In this document: positions 1-8,533 of the stretch, in pieces | Position numbering within the stretch: position 1 is the first letter of the stretch | Layout of the letters: each line of letters opens with the position of its first letter | Assembly: GCA_011525785.1 (NCBI GenBank) | Contig: WYBT01000008.1 | Coordinates: 1 to 50,888 of the forward strand | Origin: Planctomycetaceae bacterium | GTDB taxonomy: Bacteria; Planctomycetota; UBA1135; GCA-002686595 | Direction: 5' to 3' | DNA: 50,888 bases | Translations under genes and position numbers: made by a program | The notes under the pieces: model-generated | What the model was told of the DNA's origin: nothing | Seen by the model: only the letters and a program-made list of their open reading frames with translations | The model's database searches: none

Positions 1-254
1 GCAGGGGGCTGATCGCTCGCGGCCGGGACAGCCCGCTTCGCGCGGCTGGAATCCTCGCGCATCCGTTTCGCCACTAGCCCGCTAATTCCCATTCGGTGGG
101 TCCGGTATGTCTCCCAACACCTCCCCCCGAACTCCCCTTTGGGGGGGCCGGTTTGTCCCCCCACTAACCCCCCCCCCCCCCCCCCCGCCGCAGCTGCGAG
201 GCGCAAGCTGAGATTCTGAGCCCGGCGCGGCGTTGCCCCGCGTGGAGCGTCTCG
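1..254. other. Upstream region with low-complexity C/G tracts
   Basis: No gene could be supported here. The stretch is the leader of the secreted-protein gene that begins near 255 and holds several C- and G-rich runs (around 121-186). The reading frame of the downstream gene is open back to a TAA at 165-167, so its true start could lie anywhere between there and 255. No clear -10/-35 pair is visible. Confidence 0.5.
168..186 (+). repeat. 19-nt cytosine homopolymer
   Basis: An uninterrupted run of 19 C residues lies 68 nt before the first gene. An ATG at 107-109 opens a frame that runs into the tract. With 18 or 21 Cs instead of 19, that frame would join the downstream secreted-protein frame. 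The tract could be a slippage-prone switch or a sequencing artefact. Confidence 0.9.
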
Positions 255-2444
255 GTGCTCCTTGTGATGTCGGCCGCTCCGCTCCATCGCGCCGTGGCGC
301 AGACGTACACGCCACCCGTGCTGAACCCTGGCAACCCGCCCGTGCTGACGCCCGAGACCGCGCGTGCCTGGGTGCATCCCAGCGACGGGGTCGACCCGGT
401 GGGTCCGGACGCTGGGCTGGCGTACATCAACGAGCCCTCGCTGAAGTTCCAGACGTTGAACTCAGCGATTCAAGCCGTCCACGCGTACTTGGTGCTGCAC
501 TACGACGCAGCAGAGAACCCCGATCAACAAGGCGTGGTGTACGCGCTGCCCGGCGTGTACTCCGCAACCACCAACGGCGAGGTGCTTCCCGTTGGGATGC
601 GCGACCGAGTGCACGTGCAGGGCGTCGGAGCGCGTCGCTGCATCCTGCGCGGCTCGAGCACCACGCAGCTCGGGGCGCCGAACACAACGGTGGTTTGGCC
701 TACATCGCCGGTGAGCAGCGCCACCGCCAGTCGCGAGATCTTGCTGAACTACGCCGACGCGACGCCCGAGTTCCAGTTGGGCCCCAACGAAGCCGCACCC
801 TGGTACTCGGACTCCGGACCCTTCCAGTACAACGACACCCCAGAGGTGTTCGATGGCTTCACGTTCCAAGGAGGAGACGTGCAGGTCTTCTTGAGAAACG
901 CCGCGCTCAGTGCGGACTATTTTCCGGCCGCGAGGATCAGCAACTGCGTGTTCGACATGCGGCACGCAATCTTGCCCCACGGCGCAGCCACGCCGCTGGC
1001 CGGTCCCTTCTTCGGCATCATGATGATGCGCGTTCCGACCTACGACTCCGGGCTCATTCCGGAACTTGTCGGGTACCTCGACAGTCGCCTGTTGATCGCG
1101 CACAACACTTTCGTGTTCGCGCGCTGGAATGCAGCGACAGGCAACGGCGGATGGGAGAGCGAGAGTCGACCGGAGTCGGTGGGGATCATCGACGTGACGC
1201 ACTGCGTATCGAACGTGAGCATACGGGACGGCGATGCGCGTCACCGGGGCGTCGGCAACCCATGCATCACCGGCAATGTGTTCCGAACACGACCGTTCTC
1301 AGGTTCGGCGACCGACGCGCGCCCGTTCGCGATGCTCGGAATCGGCAGGGAAGACACCCAGGTGCTCGACAACACGGTGCCGGGCGGTGGTCAGTACCTC
1401 GACACGAACGCCTTCGATCCAGCGCGAGTGGGCGAGACCAATCAACACTTCTTCTCGCGTCCCGTGGTGAGCTACCAGCTTCACCCCCCTGGGACGTCGC
1501 TCTGGCCGCACTGGAACTGCCAGAACTCGAGTCCGAACCAGGGTTGCGGCGTCATTGCGAACGGCTGCGCCGCCAATCCCTTGCTGCCGACGCCGGCCGT
1601 TTCCATCTGGAACGGCGTCACGGGGGTGGACCCGGGGTTTGTGGGCGAGTATGTCGCGACGCAGATCGCCGGGCTGGGCGCCTACATCGACTGGCGCATC
1701 TTGCCGACCTCGCCGCTCGAGAACCGCGTGTTCCTGCCGTCGGCACAGGGACCGCGCGGCTACATCACGCAGCCCCACGCCAGCGATCCGCAGTGGATCT
1801 ACGCCTTCAACGTTCCTGAGGAGCTGTACCTGTTCGCTTGGGATGGTGAGCACTGGGGCAACGCGCGCGTGATGGACGGTGCGCCCGACATCGGCTTCGA
1901 CGAGCGTGGGCTCTTGATCCAGGCCGGCAACTGGGCCAACGACTCGAACAGCCACAACGAGCCTGGCTTCATGCATCCCACCGGCGTTGGCGCGTCGCAG
2001 CGGTGGTTCCTGTTGCCGCGAATCGCCGCGGGCGTCGATCTGTACGCGACCGGTCGTTTCCTGCGATTGCACGAGGCTGAGGTGTTGCCGCCGGCGCCAA
2101 GCGCAGGCGACGGCTGGGTCCAACCACCGGGATCTCAGTCACCGCCGACCAACTTGGCCACGCTGCCCGCGGGCTATCGCACGAAGTACATCACCTACGC
2201 GAGCAATCCCTGGGTCGCGATCGATCTTCGGAACTTGGCTACTCCCTGGTCGTGGGAACCCCTCGGAGGTCAGATCTCGAACCCCAGCCAGTTGCTTGAT
2301 TTCCTACTTTGCGGGAAGGACGACCTGGAGTGCGGCGGGCCGAGCTGCGTCCACAGCTACTTCAATCTTCAGGGCTTGATCGTCGAAGGCGCGACTTCGA
2401 CTCAGGCGCTGCTGCGCTCGAACATGATCGGAGAGTACCGATGA
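255..2444 (+). CDS. Secreted beta-helix-like protein of unknown function
   Basis: This 729-residue protein from a GTG start has a hydrophobic N-terminus ending in an AVA-Q signal-peptidase-like site. If translation began 30-40 nt upstream (frame open; CTG at 216) the n-region would gain an Arg-Arg pair and look more like a normal signal peptide, so the start is uncertain. Residues about 45-330 have the pattern of a right-handed parallel beta-helix: a multi-copy-style opening, repeated small turns with Asn and Gly, and phrases such as VHVQGVGARRCILRG. The rest shows no family I can name. It is probably exported and may bind or act on polysaccharide, but no catalytic residues are evident. Its stop overlaps the next ATG by four bases, so the two are probably translated together. 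Codon use looks less GC3-extreme than in later genes. Confidence 0.75.
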   Translation: MLLVMSAAPLHRAVAQTYTPPVLNPGNPPVLTPETARAWVHPSDGVDPVGPDAGLAYINEPSLKFQTLNSAIQAVHAYLVLHYDAAENPDQQGVVYALPGVYSATTNGEVLPVGMRDRVHVQGVGARRCILRGSSTTQLGAPNTTVVWPTSPVSSATASREILLNYADATPEFQLGPNEAAPWYSDSGPFQYNDTPEVFDGFTFQGGDVQVFLRNAALSADYFPAARISNCVFDMRHAILPHGAATPLAGPFFGIMMMRVPTYDSGLIPELVGYLDSRLLIAHNTFVFARWNAATGNGGWESESRPESVGIIDVTHCVSNVSIRDGDARHRGVGNPCITGNVFRTRPFSGSATDARPFAMLGIGREDTQVLDNTVPGGGQYLDTNAFDPARVGETNQHFFSRPVVSYQLHPPGTSLWPHWNCQNSSPNQGCGVIANGCAANPLLPTPAVSIWNGVTGVDPGFVGEYVATQIAGLGAYIDWRILPTSPLENRVFLPSAQGPRGYITQPHASDPQWIYAFNVPEELYLFAWDGEHWGNARVMDGAPDIGFDERGLLIQAGNWANDSNSHNEPGFMHPTGVGASQRWFLLPRIAAGVDLYATGRFLRLHEAEVLPPAPSAGDGWVQPPGSQSPPTNLATLPAGYRTKYITYASNPWVAIDLRNLATPWSWEPLGGQISNPSQLLDFLLCGKDDLECGGPSCVHSYFNLQGLIVEGATSTQALLRSNMIGEYR

Positions 2445-3664
2445 ACCGCTACCAGGTGTGCGCGACGGTCCTGATCGCGGTCGGCGGCTTTATCTGCGAG
2501 CCCGCGAACGGCCAGACCCAGAGTCGACTGTTTGGTGTCGGTGGCCCTGTTGGCAAGCGCTTGGAAGAAATCGACATGGCGACGGGCGGCGCACTCTCCG
2601 GCTGGAGTTACGGGCCGGCGGGCGTGTTCGACACTCGGCTCGCCTGCCACCAGGGACGCTTCATCGCGATCAACGCAGTAACCAGCACAGGTGGCCCGCA
2701 GCGAGTGGCGACGTTCCATCCGGCGGACGGCGTGCGCAGCGAAGTCCCGCTGACGGGTGTGGCGTTTCTCGACGCGATCCGTAGCCTCGAATCGGATCCG
2801 ACCACCGGCACTCTCTACTTCGCCTCGAAGTGGGTCCTGTACACGCTCGACCAGCTCACGGGTCAGGCGACGACGGTCGCGCCGTTCAACGGCTCCCCCT
2901 ACACCTGGGAGTGGGTCCACGCGATCGGGATCGACGACGCTGGCACGGCGTACGCCATCGGTTCCCATGACGGTGCGCTTCGCACCGCGGTTTACAGGCT
3001 CGAGCTGAGCACCGCGCGTCTGACCTGGATAGGTGAAATCGTGATGCCGGCCGGGAGCGGAGACTTCTTCGACATCGCGATCGAGCCCGGCGGCGACTGG
3101 TGGGCTTCGTATTGGGACGTGGGCATCGTGCCTGCTCTGCGCGGGCTGTGGCGGATCGACCCGGTGACGTTTCACCCCACGTTCGTCAGGAACATTGATC
3201 GGCCCTACGACGGACTGGCCTTCCTGCCGCCCACGCAGCAGGTGAACTACTGCACGTCGAAGACCGACTCGCTCGGCTGCGCGCCGGCGATCGCGGGCGA
3301 GGGTGTCCCGAGCCCGACGGCGTCGAGCGGCTACACGATCCGCGCGACGAACGTGCGCACCGGCGCGCCAGGCGCGCTGCACATCTCGGTCGGCAATCGC
3401 GTCGCCTTGCCCTTCGCCGGCGGCTCGCTGTGCGTCGCCGCTCCACTGCGGCGCTCGCCCACCGCGCCGGCCAGCAGTTCGGGCGCTCCGACGCCGTCTT
3501 GCGCCGGCATCTGGGAGCTCGACTTCAACACCTGGATGAGCCAGACCACGCCGCTCTCCCCCGGCGTCACCGTGCGCGCCCAATGGCTCGGCCGCGACGG
3601 CGGCTTCGCTCCGCCGGACAACTGGTCCCTCAGCGACGCGCTCGAGTTCACCCTTCGACCCTGA
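2441..3664 (+). CDS. Secreted propeller-like protein with planctomycete-type C-terminal domain
   Basis: The product has 407 residues. The start ATG overlaps the preceding stop (ATGA), and the first 27 residues form a good signal peptide (MNRYQVCATVLIAVGGFICE, then a small-residue cleavage region). Residues about 30-265 alternate short beta-strand segments with turns (TGTLYFASKW, AYAIGSHDG), suggesting a beta-propeller or YVTN-like fold. From about 268 there is a domain opening Y-C-T-x-K-T-x-S-x-G-C-x-P-x-I and ending in a LSDALEFTLRP motif. I recognise this as a recurrent C-terminal domain of secreted planctomycete proteins of unknown role. Together with the preceding gene it forms a two-gene secreted-protein operon. 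Function is unknown; surface attachment or display is a guess. Confidence 0.8.
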   Translation: MNRYQVCATVLIAVGGFICEPANGQTQSRLFGVGGPVGKRLEEIDMATGGALSGWSYGPAGVFDTRLACHQGRFIAINAVTSTGGPQRVATFHPADGVRSEVPLTGVAFLDAIRSLESDPTTGTLYFASKWVLYTLDQLTGQATTVAPFNGSPYTWEWVHAIGIDDAGTAYAIGSHDGALRTAVYRLELSTARLTWIGEIVMPAGSGDFFDIAIEPGGDWWASYWDVGIVPALRGLWRIDPVTFHPTFVRNIDRPYDGLAFLPPTQQVNYCTSKTDSLGCAPAIAGEGVPSPTASSGYTIRATNVRTGAPGALHISVGNRVALPFAGGSLCVAAPLRRSPTAPASSSGAPTPSCAGIWELDFNTWMSQTTPLSPGVTVRAQWLGRDGGFAPPDNWSLSDALEFTLRP

Positions 3665-4001
3665 ATGCGCTCCAGGGCGGCGCGCCGTCGACGCAACGGG
3701 CTCCGCTTCACGACGACTGCGGGGAGTACGGACCTGAGTTCGTGCTCCTCGCTCGTTCCAACTGCGCGCCTCCGTGCTGGCTGGGGCGCCCTGTGAACGT
3801 GTGCGACGCGCGCGCCGCGCTGCGGCCCATGCCGCCGTAGCGCGCCACGGGCGGCCGCTCGCGACAGTCCGCGCCCGGCTCGCTCCAGGGCCGAAAACAG
3901 GCCTTTTCGCGCCGCAGCGCGCCGGTTCCCATTCACTTGGGAAGCGGCGCGCAAAGAAGTCATTCAACGAAAGGAATGCCTGGGGGTGCGCGCCGCGGGA
4001 A

Positions 4002-4062
4002 GCCGGAGAGCGAGAGCGAGTTGGATCCTGACCAGCTCGACTCGGCTCTCCGGCGCCTTTTT
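4002..4062 (+). terminator. Hairpin followed by T5, terminator-like
   Basis: GCCGGAGAGC (4002-4011) pairs perfectly with GCTCTCCGGC (4045-4054), and an inner GAGC/GCTC pair adds stability. The stem is followed three bases later by five T residues (4058-4062). It sits about 340 nt after the secreted-protein operon and just before the sigma promoter region. Confidence 0.55.
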
Positions 4063-4072
4063 CTCGACTCGC

Positions 4073-4078
4073 TAGTCT
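4073..4078 (+). promoter_or_regulatory. -10-like TAGTCT in CGCTAGTCTG context
   Basis: The hexamer fits T-A-N-N-N-T and the wider CGNTANNNTG pattern found upstream of several other genes in this window. It lies 70 nt before the sigma-factor ATG. No clear -35 is visible. Confidence 0.4.
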
Positions 4079-4148
4079 GCGCGGCCGTTCTCGAGATTCC
4101 TCCAAGAACCGGCCGGGCCCCGTCGTTCAGGCGGCCCACGTGCAGACC

Positions 4149-4757
4149 ATGAATGCAAGAAGCGACGGCGCGCTGCTCGGAGCGCTGCAACGCGGGGATC
4201 GACATGCGCTCGCCGAGCTGGTCGAGCGCCACCAGAGCGTGCTGCTCGGGCACGCGCGGGCGCTCTTGGGCGATCGCGGCCGTCACGAGGACGTGGTCCA
4301 GGAGGTCTACCTCCGACTCCTCGAGCGCCCGCCGCAGGTTCCGCCGGACAAACACGGCGACGCCGACGCGGAGCGCGCGCACTTGCTGGCCTGGCTGCAC
4401 ACGGTCACGAGGAACTGCTGCATGGACACGATGCGCTCTGAATCCAGGCGCCGCGCCCGCGAGGGCTCGGCCGCATCCCAGGACATCGCGCGGCCGTCGC
4501 ATTCGGGCGGCGCGCACGCCGTCGAACAACGCGACACACGCGAGGCGGTCGAGCGGGGGCTCGCCAAGTTGCCGCAGGACCAGCGCGAGGTGCTGGTCCT
4601 GCGGCTCTTGGGTGAGCGTTCCTACAAGGACATCGCCCAGATCACGGGCAAGAAGATCGGCACGGTGGGGTGGCTGATCAGCGAGGGGCTGAAGGCTCTG
4701 GCGGGCGAGTTGGCGCCGCTGGCGGATGGCGTGGGCGAGCGGGGGGCGAAGGCCTGA
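4149..4757 (+). CDS. RNA polymerase sigma factor, ECF type
   Basis: This 202-residue protein directs RNA polymerase to a specific promoter set. Region sigma-2 spans about residues 17-103 (HEDVVQEVYLRLLERP, then LAWLHTVTRNCCMDTMR) and region sigma-4 about 133-190 (LPQDQREVLVLRLLGERSYK followed by a helix-turn-helix). A Pro/Asp-rich insert lies between the two sigma-2 helices. ATG 4149 is preferred over an in-frame GTG at 4140; neither has a strong Shine-Dalgarno. The next gene, 20 nt downstream, begins with an anti-sigma-like cytoplasmic segment and a membrane helix, so the two probably form a sigma/anti-sigma pair responding to an envelope cue. The target regulon cannot be read from the sequence. 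Confidence 0.9.
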   Translation: MNARSDGALLGALQRGDRHALAELVERHQSVLLGHARALLGDRGRHEDVVQEVYLRLLERPPQVPPDKHGDADAERAHLLAWLHTVTRNCCMDTMRSESRRRAREGSAASQDIARPSHSGGAHAVEQRDTREAVERGLAKLPQDQREVLVLRLLGERSYKDIAQITGKKIGTVGWLISEGLKALAGELAPLADGVGERGAKA

Positions 4758-4777
4758 GGGGCGCGAGGGACACGAAC

Positions 4778-7669
4778 ATGAACAGCAATCACGACGAGCG
4801 GGACGACGGTTTGGAGCTGAGCGCGGAGCAGCAGATGCAGGCGCTGTTGTGCGCGTATGTGCTGGGCGAGGTCGATGAGGCCGAGCGCGCGCAGGTCGAG
4901 GCGGCGCTGGCGAACTCGCCCGAGCTGCGCGCGGAGAAGGCGCGGCTGGAGCACGCGGCGAAGGCGGTCAGCGGCGTGCTCAAGGAGCGCGCGGGCGAGG
5001 CGCTTTCGACGCAGAGTCGCGGCGAGCTCGACGCCGCGGCTGCGCGACGCGCGCGGCCGACGTTCTTCAACCAGCCTCTCGTGCGGCTCGCAGCGGGACT
5101 CGCGGTCGTCGCGGGCGGCTACGCGCTGTACCAGAAGGGTCTCGCGCCGGCGTCGGAGAGCGAGGTGCATCTCGCACAGGCCGAGCCTGGCGCGAGCGGC
5201 GGGCAACTGGCGCCGAGTCAACGGGCGGAGGGTGCTTCGAGCGCGCCCAAGGACGCGTCGTCGGCGAATCCCTCGGCGAGCATCAAGGTCGAGGAGGGCG
5301 AGGGCGCCCGCACTTGGAACGGCGCTGGACCTGCGGCGACTGCGCCCGCGGAGCCTGCGCCGCAGAGCGCTGCTGTCGGCGGGGAGCGTGACGGCCTCGG
5401 CGCCGAGCAAGCCCAGCTCGGGGACGCGCTGTCGATCACCGGCGGCACGCTCGAAGCGCTCGACGGCGAAGCCAGGGCGCGGCAGCAGTTCGACTCCGGC
5501 GCGTTCGTCGCCGGTGCGAGTGCAGCGCCGAGCACGCCTCCGGCCGTCGGCGCCGCGCCGGCGCCGGGAGCGACTGGAGTTCGCGGCGGCGTCGCCACTG
5601 CGGTCGGCGGCAAGTTCGCCGGTCGCTCGGGCGGCCACGATCGAATTGTGGCCTCGAGCGCCGGACCGTCCTCGGCAGGGCCCGCGGCGTCGAGCTCGCC
5701 CGCGCCCGCGCGTCGACGGAGGGAAGAGCCGAAGGCGCTGCGAGAGTTGGGGTACGCGGACGGCGCAGTCGCCAGCGGCGCAGTCGACTCCGAAGAGGCT
5801 GAGATCGTCGCCGAAGAGATCGTCGAAGGCGCCGACGAATTCTTCCTCGGCAAGGGCGAAGGCGGACGCTTCGGCGCGCGCCGCGAGCAACCGACCGAGC
5901 TCGACCTGCTGCGCCGACGCTACCAGCACATCCACGAGCACTGCGTGCTGCCGATCGGCCCGATCCGGCCGCGCGACATGTTCTTCCGCTACTGGGGCGA
6001 CAACCCCTTCGAGCTCGCGCTGCTCGATCGCCAGTCGACCTTCAGCATCGACGTCGACACCGCGAGCTACACGCTCGCGCGGCGCTACCTCGTCGAGGGC
6101 CAGCTCCCGACCAAGGAGCAGATCCGCACCGAGGAGTTCGTCAACTACTTCAAGGGCGACGTGCCGCCGCCGACCGAAGGCACGTTTGCGGTCGCAACCG
6201 AGTTCGCGCCGAGCCTGTTCGGCGACGACAGCAACACCTGGATGCTGCGCGTCGCCGTGCGCGGCAAGGAAGTGTCGAAGGCCGAGCGCCAGCCGGTCGC
6301 GCTGACCTTCGTGGTCGACGTGTCGGGCTCGATGCGCGAAGGCGCGCGGCTCGAGCTGGTCAAGCACTCGCTGCGCCTGCTGGTGAGCCAGATGGACGCG
6401 AGCGACTCGATCTCGCTGGTCAAGTTCTCGAACGACGCCGCGTTGATCCTGCCGATGACCTCGGCGCGCCAGAAGGACCTGATCGAGTCGGCGATCCACC
6501 CGCTGCAGCCCGAGGGCAGCACGAACACCGAGGCCGGTCTGCGCATGGGCTACGAGCAGGCGCTCGCCGCGCTCACGCCGAACGCGAACAACCGCGTCGT
6601 GCTGCTCACCGACGGCGTCGCGAACGTCGGCATCACGGACCCGAACGCGCTCGTGCAGATGGTCGAACGCCAGCGCAAGGCCGGCATCTACCTCAACACG
6701 GTCGGCGTGGGCATGAACAACCACAACGACAACCTGCTCGAGCAGCTCGCCAACAAGGGCGACGGCCTGTGCAACTACGTCGACGACGAGCAGGAAGTGC
6801 GCCGCGCGCTGGTCGACAACTTCACCGGCGCGTTCCAGGTGATCGCGCGCGACGTGAAGGTGCAGGTCGAGTTCGACCCCGCGCAGGTCGAGCGCTATCG
6901 CCTGCTCGGCTACGAGAACCGCGCGATCGCCGATGCGGACTTCCGCAACGACAAGGTCGACGCGGGCGAAGTCGGCGCCGGCCACCAGGTCGTCGCGCTG
7001 TACGAGATCGTGCGCCGCAACACCACCGGCGACGGCCCGCTCGCGACCGTGCGCCTGCGCTGGAAGCCGCCGTTCCAGGCCGGCGTTCCACAGGACGAGC
7101 AAGGCGCCGCGCAGGAGCTCGCCCAGCCCGTGCACGCCGCGCAGTCGGCCGCGTCCTACGCCGCGACGAGCGCGGGCTACCGACGCTCGGTGCTGGTCGC
7201 TCAATTCGCCGAGTTCCTGCGCCGCAGCGTGCACGCGCGCCGCGACAGCCTCGAGCGATTGATCGACGAGGCGCGCAAGCTCTCGAGCGAGCTTCGCGAC
7301 AGTGAGTTCGAAGAGTTCGTCGACATGGCGGTCCGCAGCCGCGAGCTGATCCGCGCCGAGCTCGCCCGCCGCGACTGGCTCGACGACTGCGGCCACCTGC
7401 TGCGCCACCGCCACTACCTGCACGGCCAGCTCGACGAGCTGCGCCGGCGCTTCCCGCAGCGCTTCGACGATCCGAGCCTCGCGGCGGAGTTCGAAGCGCA
7501 CCTGCGCGAGCTGCAGACGCGCTTAGGTGAACTCGAAGCGCGCATCGCCGGCGAGCGCGGCGAGGCCGACGCGGAGATGGTCAAGCGCCTGGAGGCCGAG
7601 AACATCGAGCTCCAGCGGCGGCTGATCGAGCTGCTCGAGCGCGCGCGCACCGAGCAGGACGGCAAGTGA
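4778..7669 (+). CDS. Anti-sigma-like / YfbK-type von Willebrand factor A membrane protein
   Basis: The 963-residue product starts at an ATG preceded by GAGGGA, not further upstream where the frame stays open. Residues 1-60 resemble the short helical N-terminus of ECF anti-sigma proteins (LLCAYVLGEVDEAERAQVEA). A membrane helix follows at about 101-118, then a long Ala/Ser/Pro/Gly linker (120-320). Residues about 410-490 match the YfbK N-terminal domain (FSIDVDTASYTLARRYL, EEFVNYF). Residues about 509-690 form a von Willebrand A domain with an intact metal site: DVSGSM at 514-519, the Thr of TNTEAG near 582 and TDG at 611-613. A DUF3520-like region and a C-terminal Glu/Arg/Leu-rich coiled coil (about 880-963) complete it. 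With the sigma gene just upstream, I infer a sensor whose outer VWA part controls sigma release. Confidence 0.85.
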   Translation: MNSNHDERDDGLELSAEQQMQALLCAYVLGEVDEAERAQVEAALANSPELRAEKARLEHAAKAVSGVLKERAGEALSTQSRGELDAAAARRARPTFFNQPLVRLAAGLAVVAGGYALYQKGLAPASESEVHLAQAEPGASGGQLAPSQRAEGASSAPKDASSANPSASIKVEEGEGARTWNGAGPAATAPAEPAPQSAAVGGERDGLGAEQAQLGDALSITGGTLEALDGEARARQQFDSGAFVAGASAAPSTPPAVGAAPAPGATGVRGGVATAVGGKFAGRSGGHDRIVASSAGPSSAGPAASSSPAPARRRREEPKALRELGYADGAVASGAVDSEEAEIVAEEIVEGADEFFLGKGEGGRFGARREQPTELDLLRRRYQHIHEHCVLPIGPIRPRDMFFRYWGDNPFELALLDRQSTFSIDVDTASYTLARRYLVEGQLPTKEQIRTEEFVNYFKGDVPPPTEGTFAVATEFAPSLFGDDSNTWMLRVAVRGKEVSKAERQPVALTFVVDVSGSMREGARLELVKHSLRLLVSQMDASDSISLVKFSNDAALILPMTSARQKDLIESAIHPLQPEGSTNTEAGLRMGYEQALAALTPNANNRVVLLTDGVANVGITDPNALVQMVERQRKAGIYLNTVGVGMNNHNDNLLEQLANKGDGLCNYVDDEQEVRRALVDNFTGAFQVIARDVKVQVEFDPAQVERYRLLGYENRAIADADFRNDKVDAGEVGAGHQVVALYEIVRRNTTGDGPLATVRLRWKPPFQAGVPQDEQGAAQELAQPVHAAQSAASYAATSAGYRRSVLVAQFAEFLRRSVHARRDSLERLIDEARKLSSELRDSEFEEFVDMAVRSRELIRAELARRDWLDDCGHLLRHRHYLHGQLDELRRRFPQRFDDPSLAAEFEAHLRELQTRLGELEARIAGERGEADAEMVKRLEAENIELQRRLIELLERARTEQDGK

Positions 7670-7726
7670 GCGCCCGCACAAGTCGGGCTTGATCGCGGCG
7701 CGCGCTGCGGTCAGCCTGACCTGTGC

Positions 7727-8533
7727 GTGACGATCGCGGACCAACGCACGGACGGAATCCAGGTGAGCACGGCCATCGCGGCTGTGCTCATCTTCGTTGG
7801 TGCGATCGCGGTCCGCGGAGTGAGCGGCGTCGGCCCCATCGCGCCGAGCGACCGCGAGCGCGCGCCCGACGAGTTGCGCGCGCCGATGCAGTTCCTCGGG
7901 CCCGGGGCGCAGCTGCGCGCGAGCGAACTCACGCCGCGCGTGCGCGAAGTGCTGCGGAGCGAGTGGAGCGCCGTTCAACCCGTCGTGGCGACGCTCACGG
8001 GCTGTCCGCCGACTGCGGAGTGGCTCTCGACGCCCGCGGGGCAACGCTTCGAGCGCCTGGCGGCCGAACTGCGCCGCGGGTCGCGCGAGGAAGCGCTCGC
8101 CGCGCTGCATCTGTGCTTCGAACTCGCGCGGCGCAGCGAATGGCATCCGGGCTTGCTCGCGCGCACGCAGCACGCCGACAAGCTCGCCGGGCTCTTGCAG
8201 GAGTGGTTGCGCGCGTGGGGCGAGCGCTCGGCCGACGACACGCTGCTGAGCGAGCCCGCCGTCGCCGCGACGATCGCCTATGGCGCGCTGATGCGCCGCG
8301 TGAGCCAGCCGCTGCCGCTGGGCGGGAGCGACGAAGCCCTGGCGCGCGCGCAGTCGTTCCTGCGCGGCCTGCTGCTCGACAGCCAAGGGCAAGCCACGCG
8401 CCTGTCGATCGCGATCCGCGCGCGTCACCCCGCGGCGCTCGAGCGCTTCGACGCCAAGCGCGGCCAGCTCGAGGGCTTCGCGGAGGCGTTCGAGAACTCC
8501 TGGCCCGAGCTGGACGGGGAGTGCGGCGAATGA
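7727..8533 (+). CDS. Membrane-anchored protein of unknown function
   Basis: This 268-residue product begins at a GTG. A single N-terminal hydrophobic helix (about residues 13-32, STAIAAVLIFVGAIAV) is followed by a soluble, mostly alpha-helical region rich in Arg, Glu, Leu and Ala, with no catalytic motif I recognise. Its stop overlaps the next start as ATGA, so it is probably co-translated with the multi-pass membrane protein that follows. It lies 57 nt after the VWA/anti-sigma gene and could belong to the same transcript. Function is unknown. Confidence 0.7.
   Translation: MTIADQRTDGIQVSTAIAAVLIFVGAIAVRGVSGVGPIAPSDRERAPDELRAPMQFLGPGAQLRASELTPRVREVLRSEWSAVQPVVATLTGCPPTAEWLSTPAGQRFERLAAELRRGSREEALAALHLCFELARRSEWHPGLLARTQHADKLAGLLQEWLRAWGERSADDTLLSEPAVAATIAYGALMRRVSQPLPLGGSDEALARAQSFLRGLLLDSQGQATRLSIAIRARHPAALERFDAKRGQLEGFAEAFENSWPELDGECGE

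Larger units (their letters stand above)
3665..4148 (+). other. Intergenic region between secreted-protein operon and sigma operon
   Basis: No convincing gene; the short frames here have no family pattern and no ribosome-binding site. The right half holds a terminator-like hairpin (4002-4062) and a -10-like TAGTCT (4073-4078) that probably serves the sigma-factor gene. Confidence 0.5.

Noticed and set aside
4622..7501. 959-codon open frame on the minus strand
   Set aside because: It is antisense to the VWA/anti-sigma gene, has low-complexity Arg/Ala/Val-rich content and no start signal; such shadows are expected in very GC-rich coding DNA.
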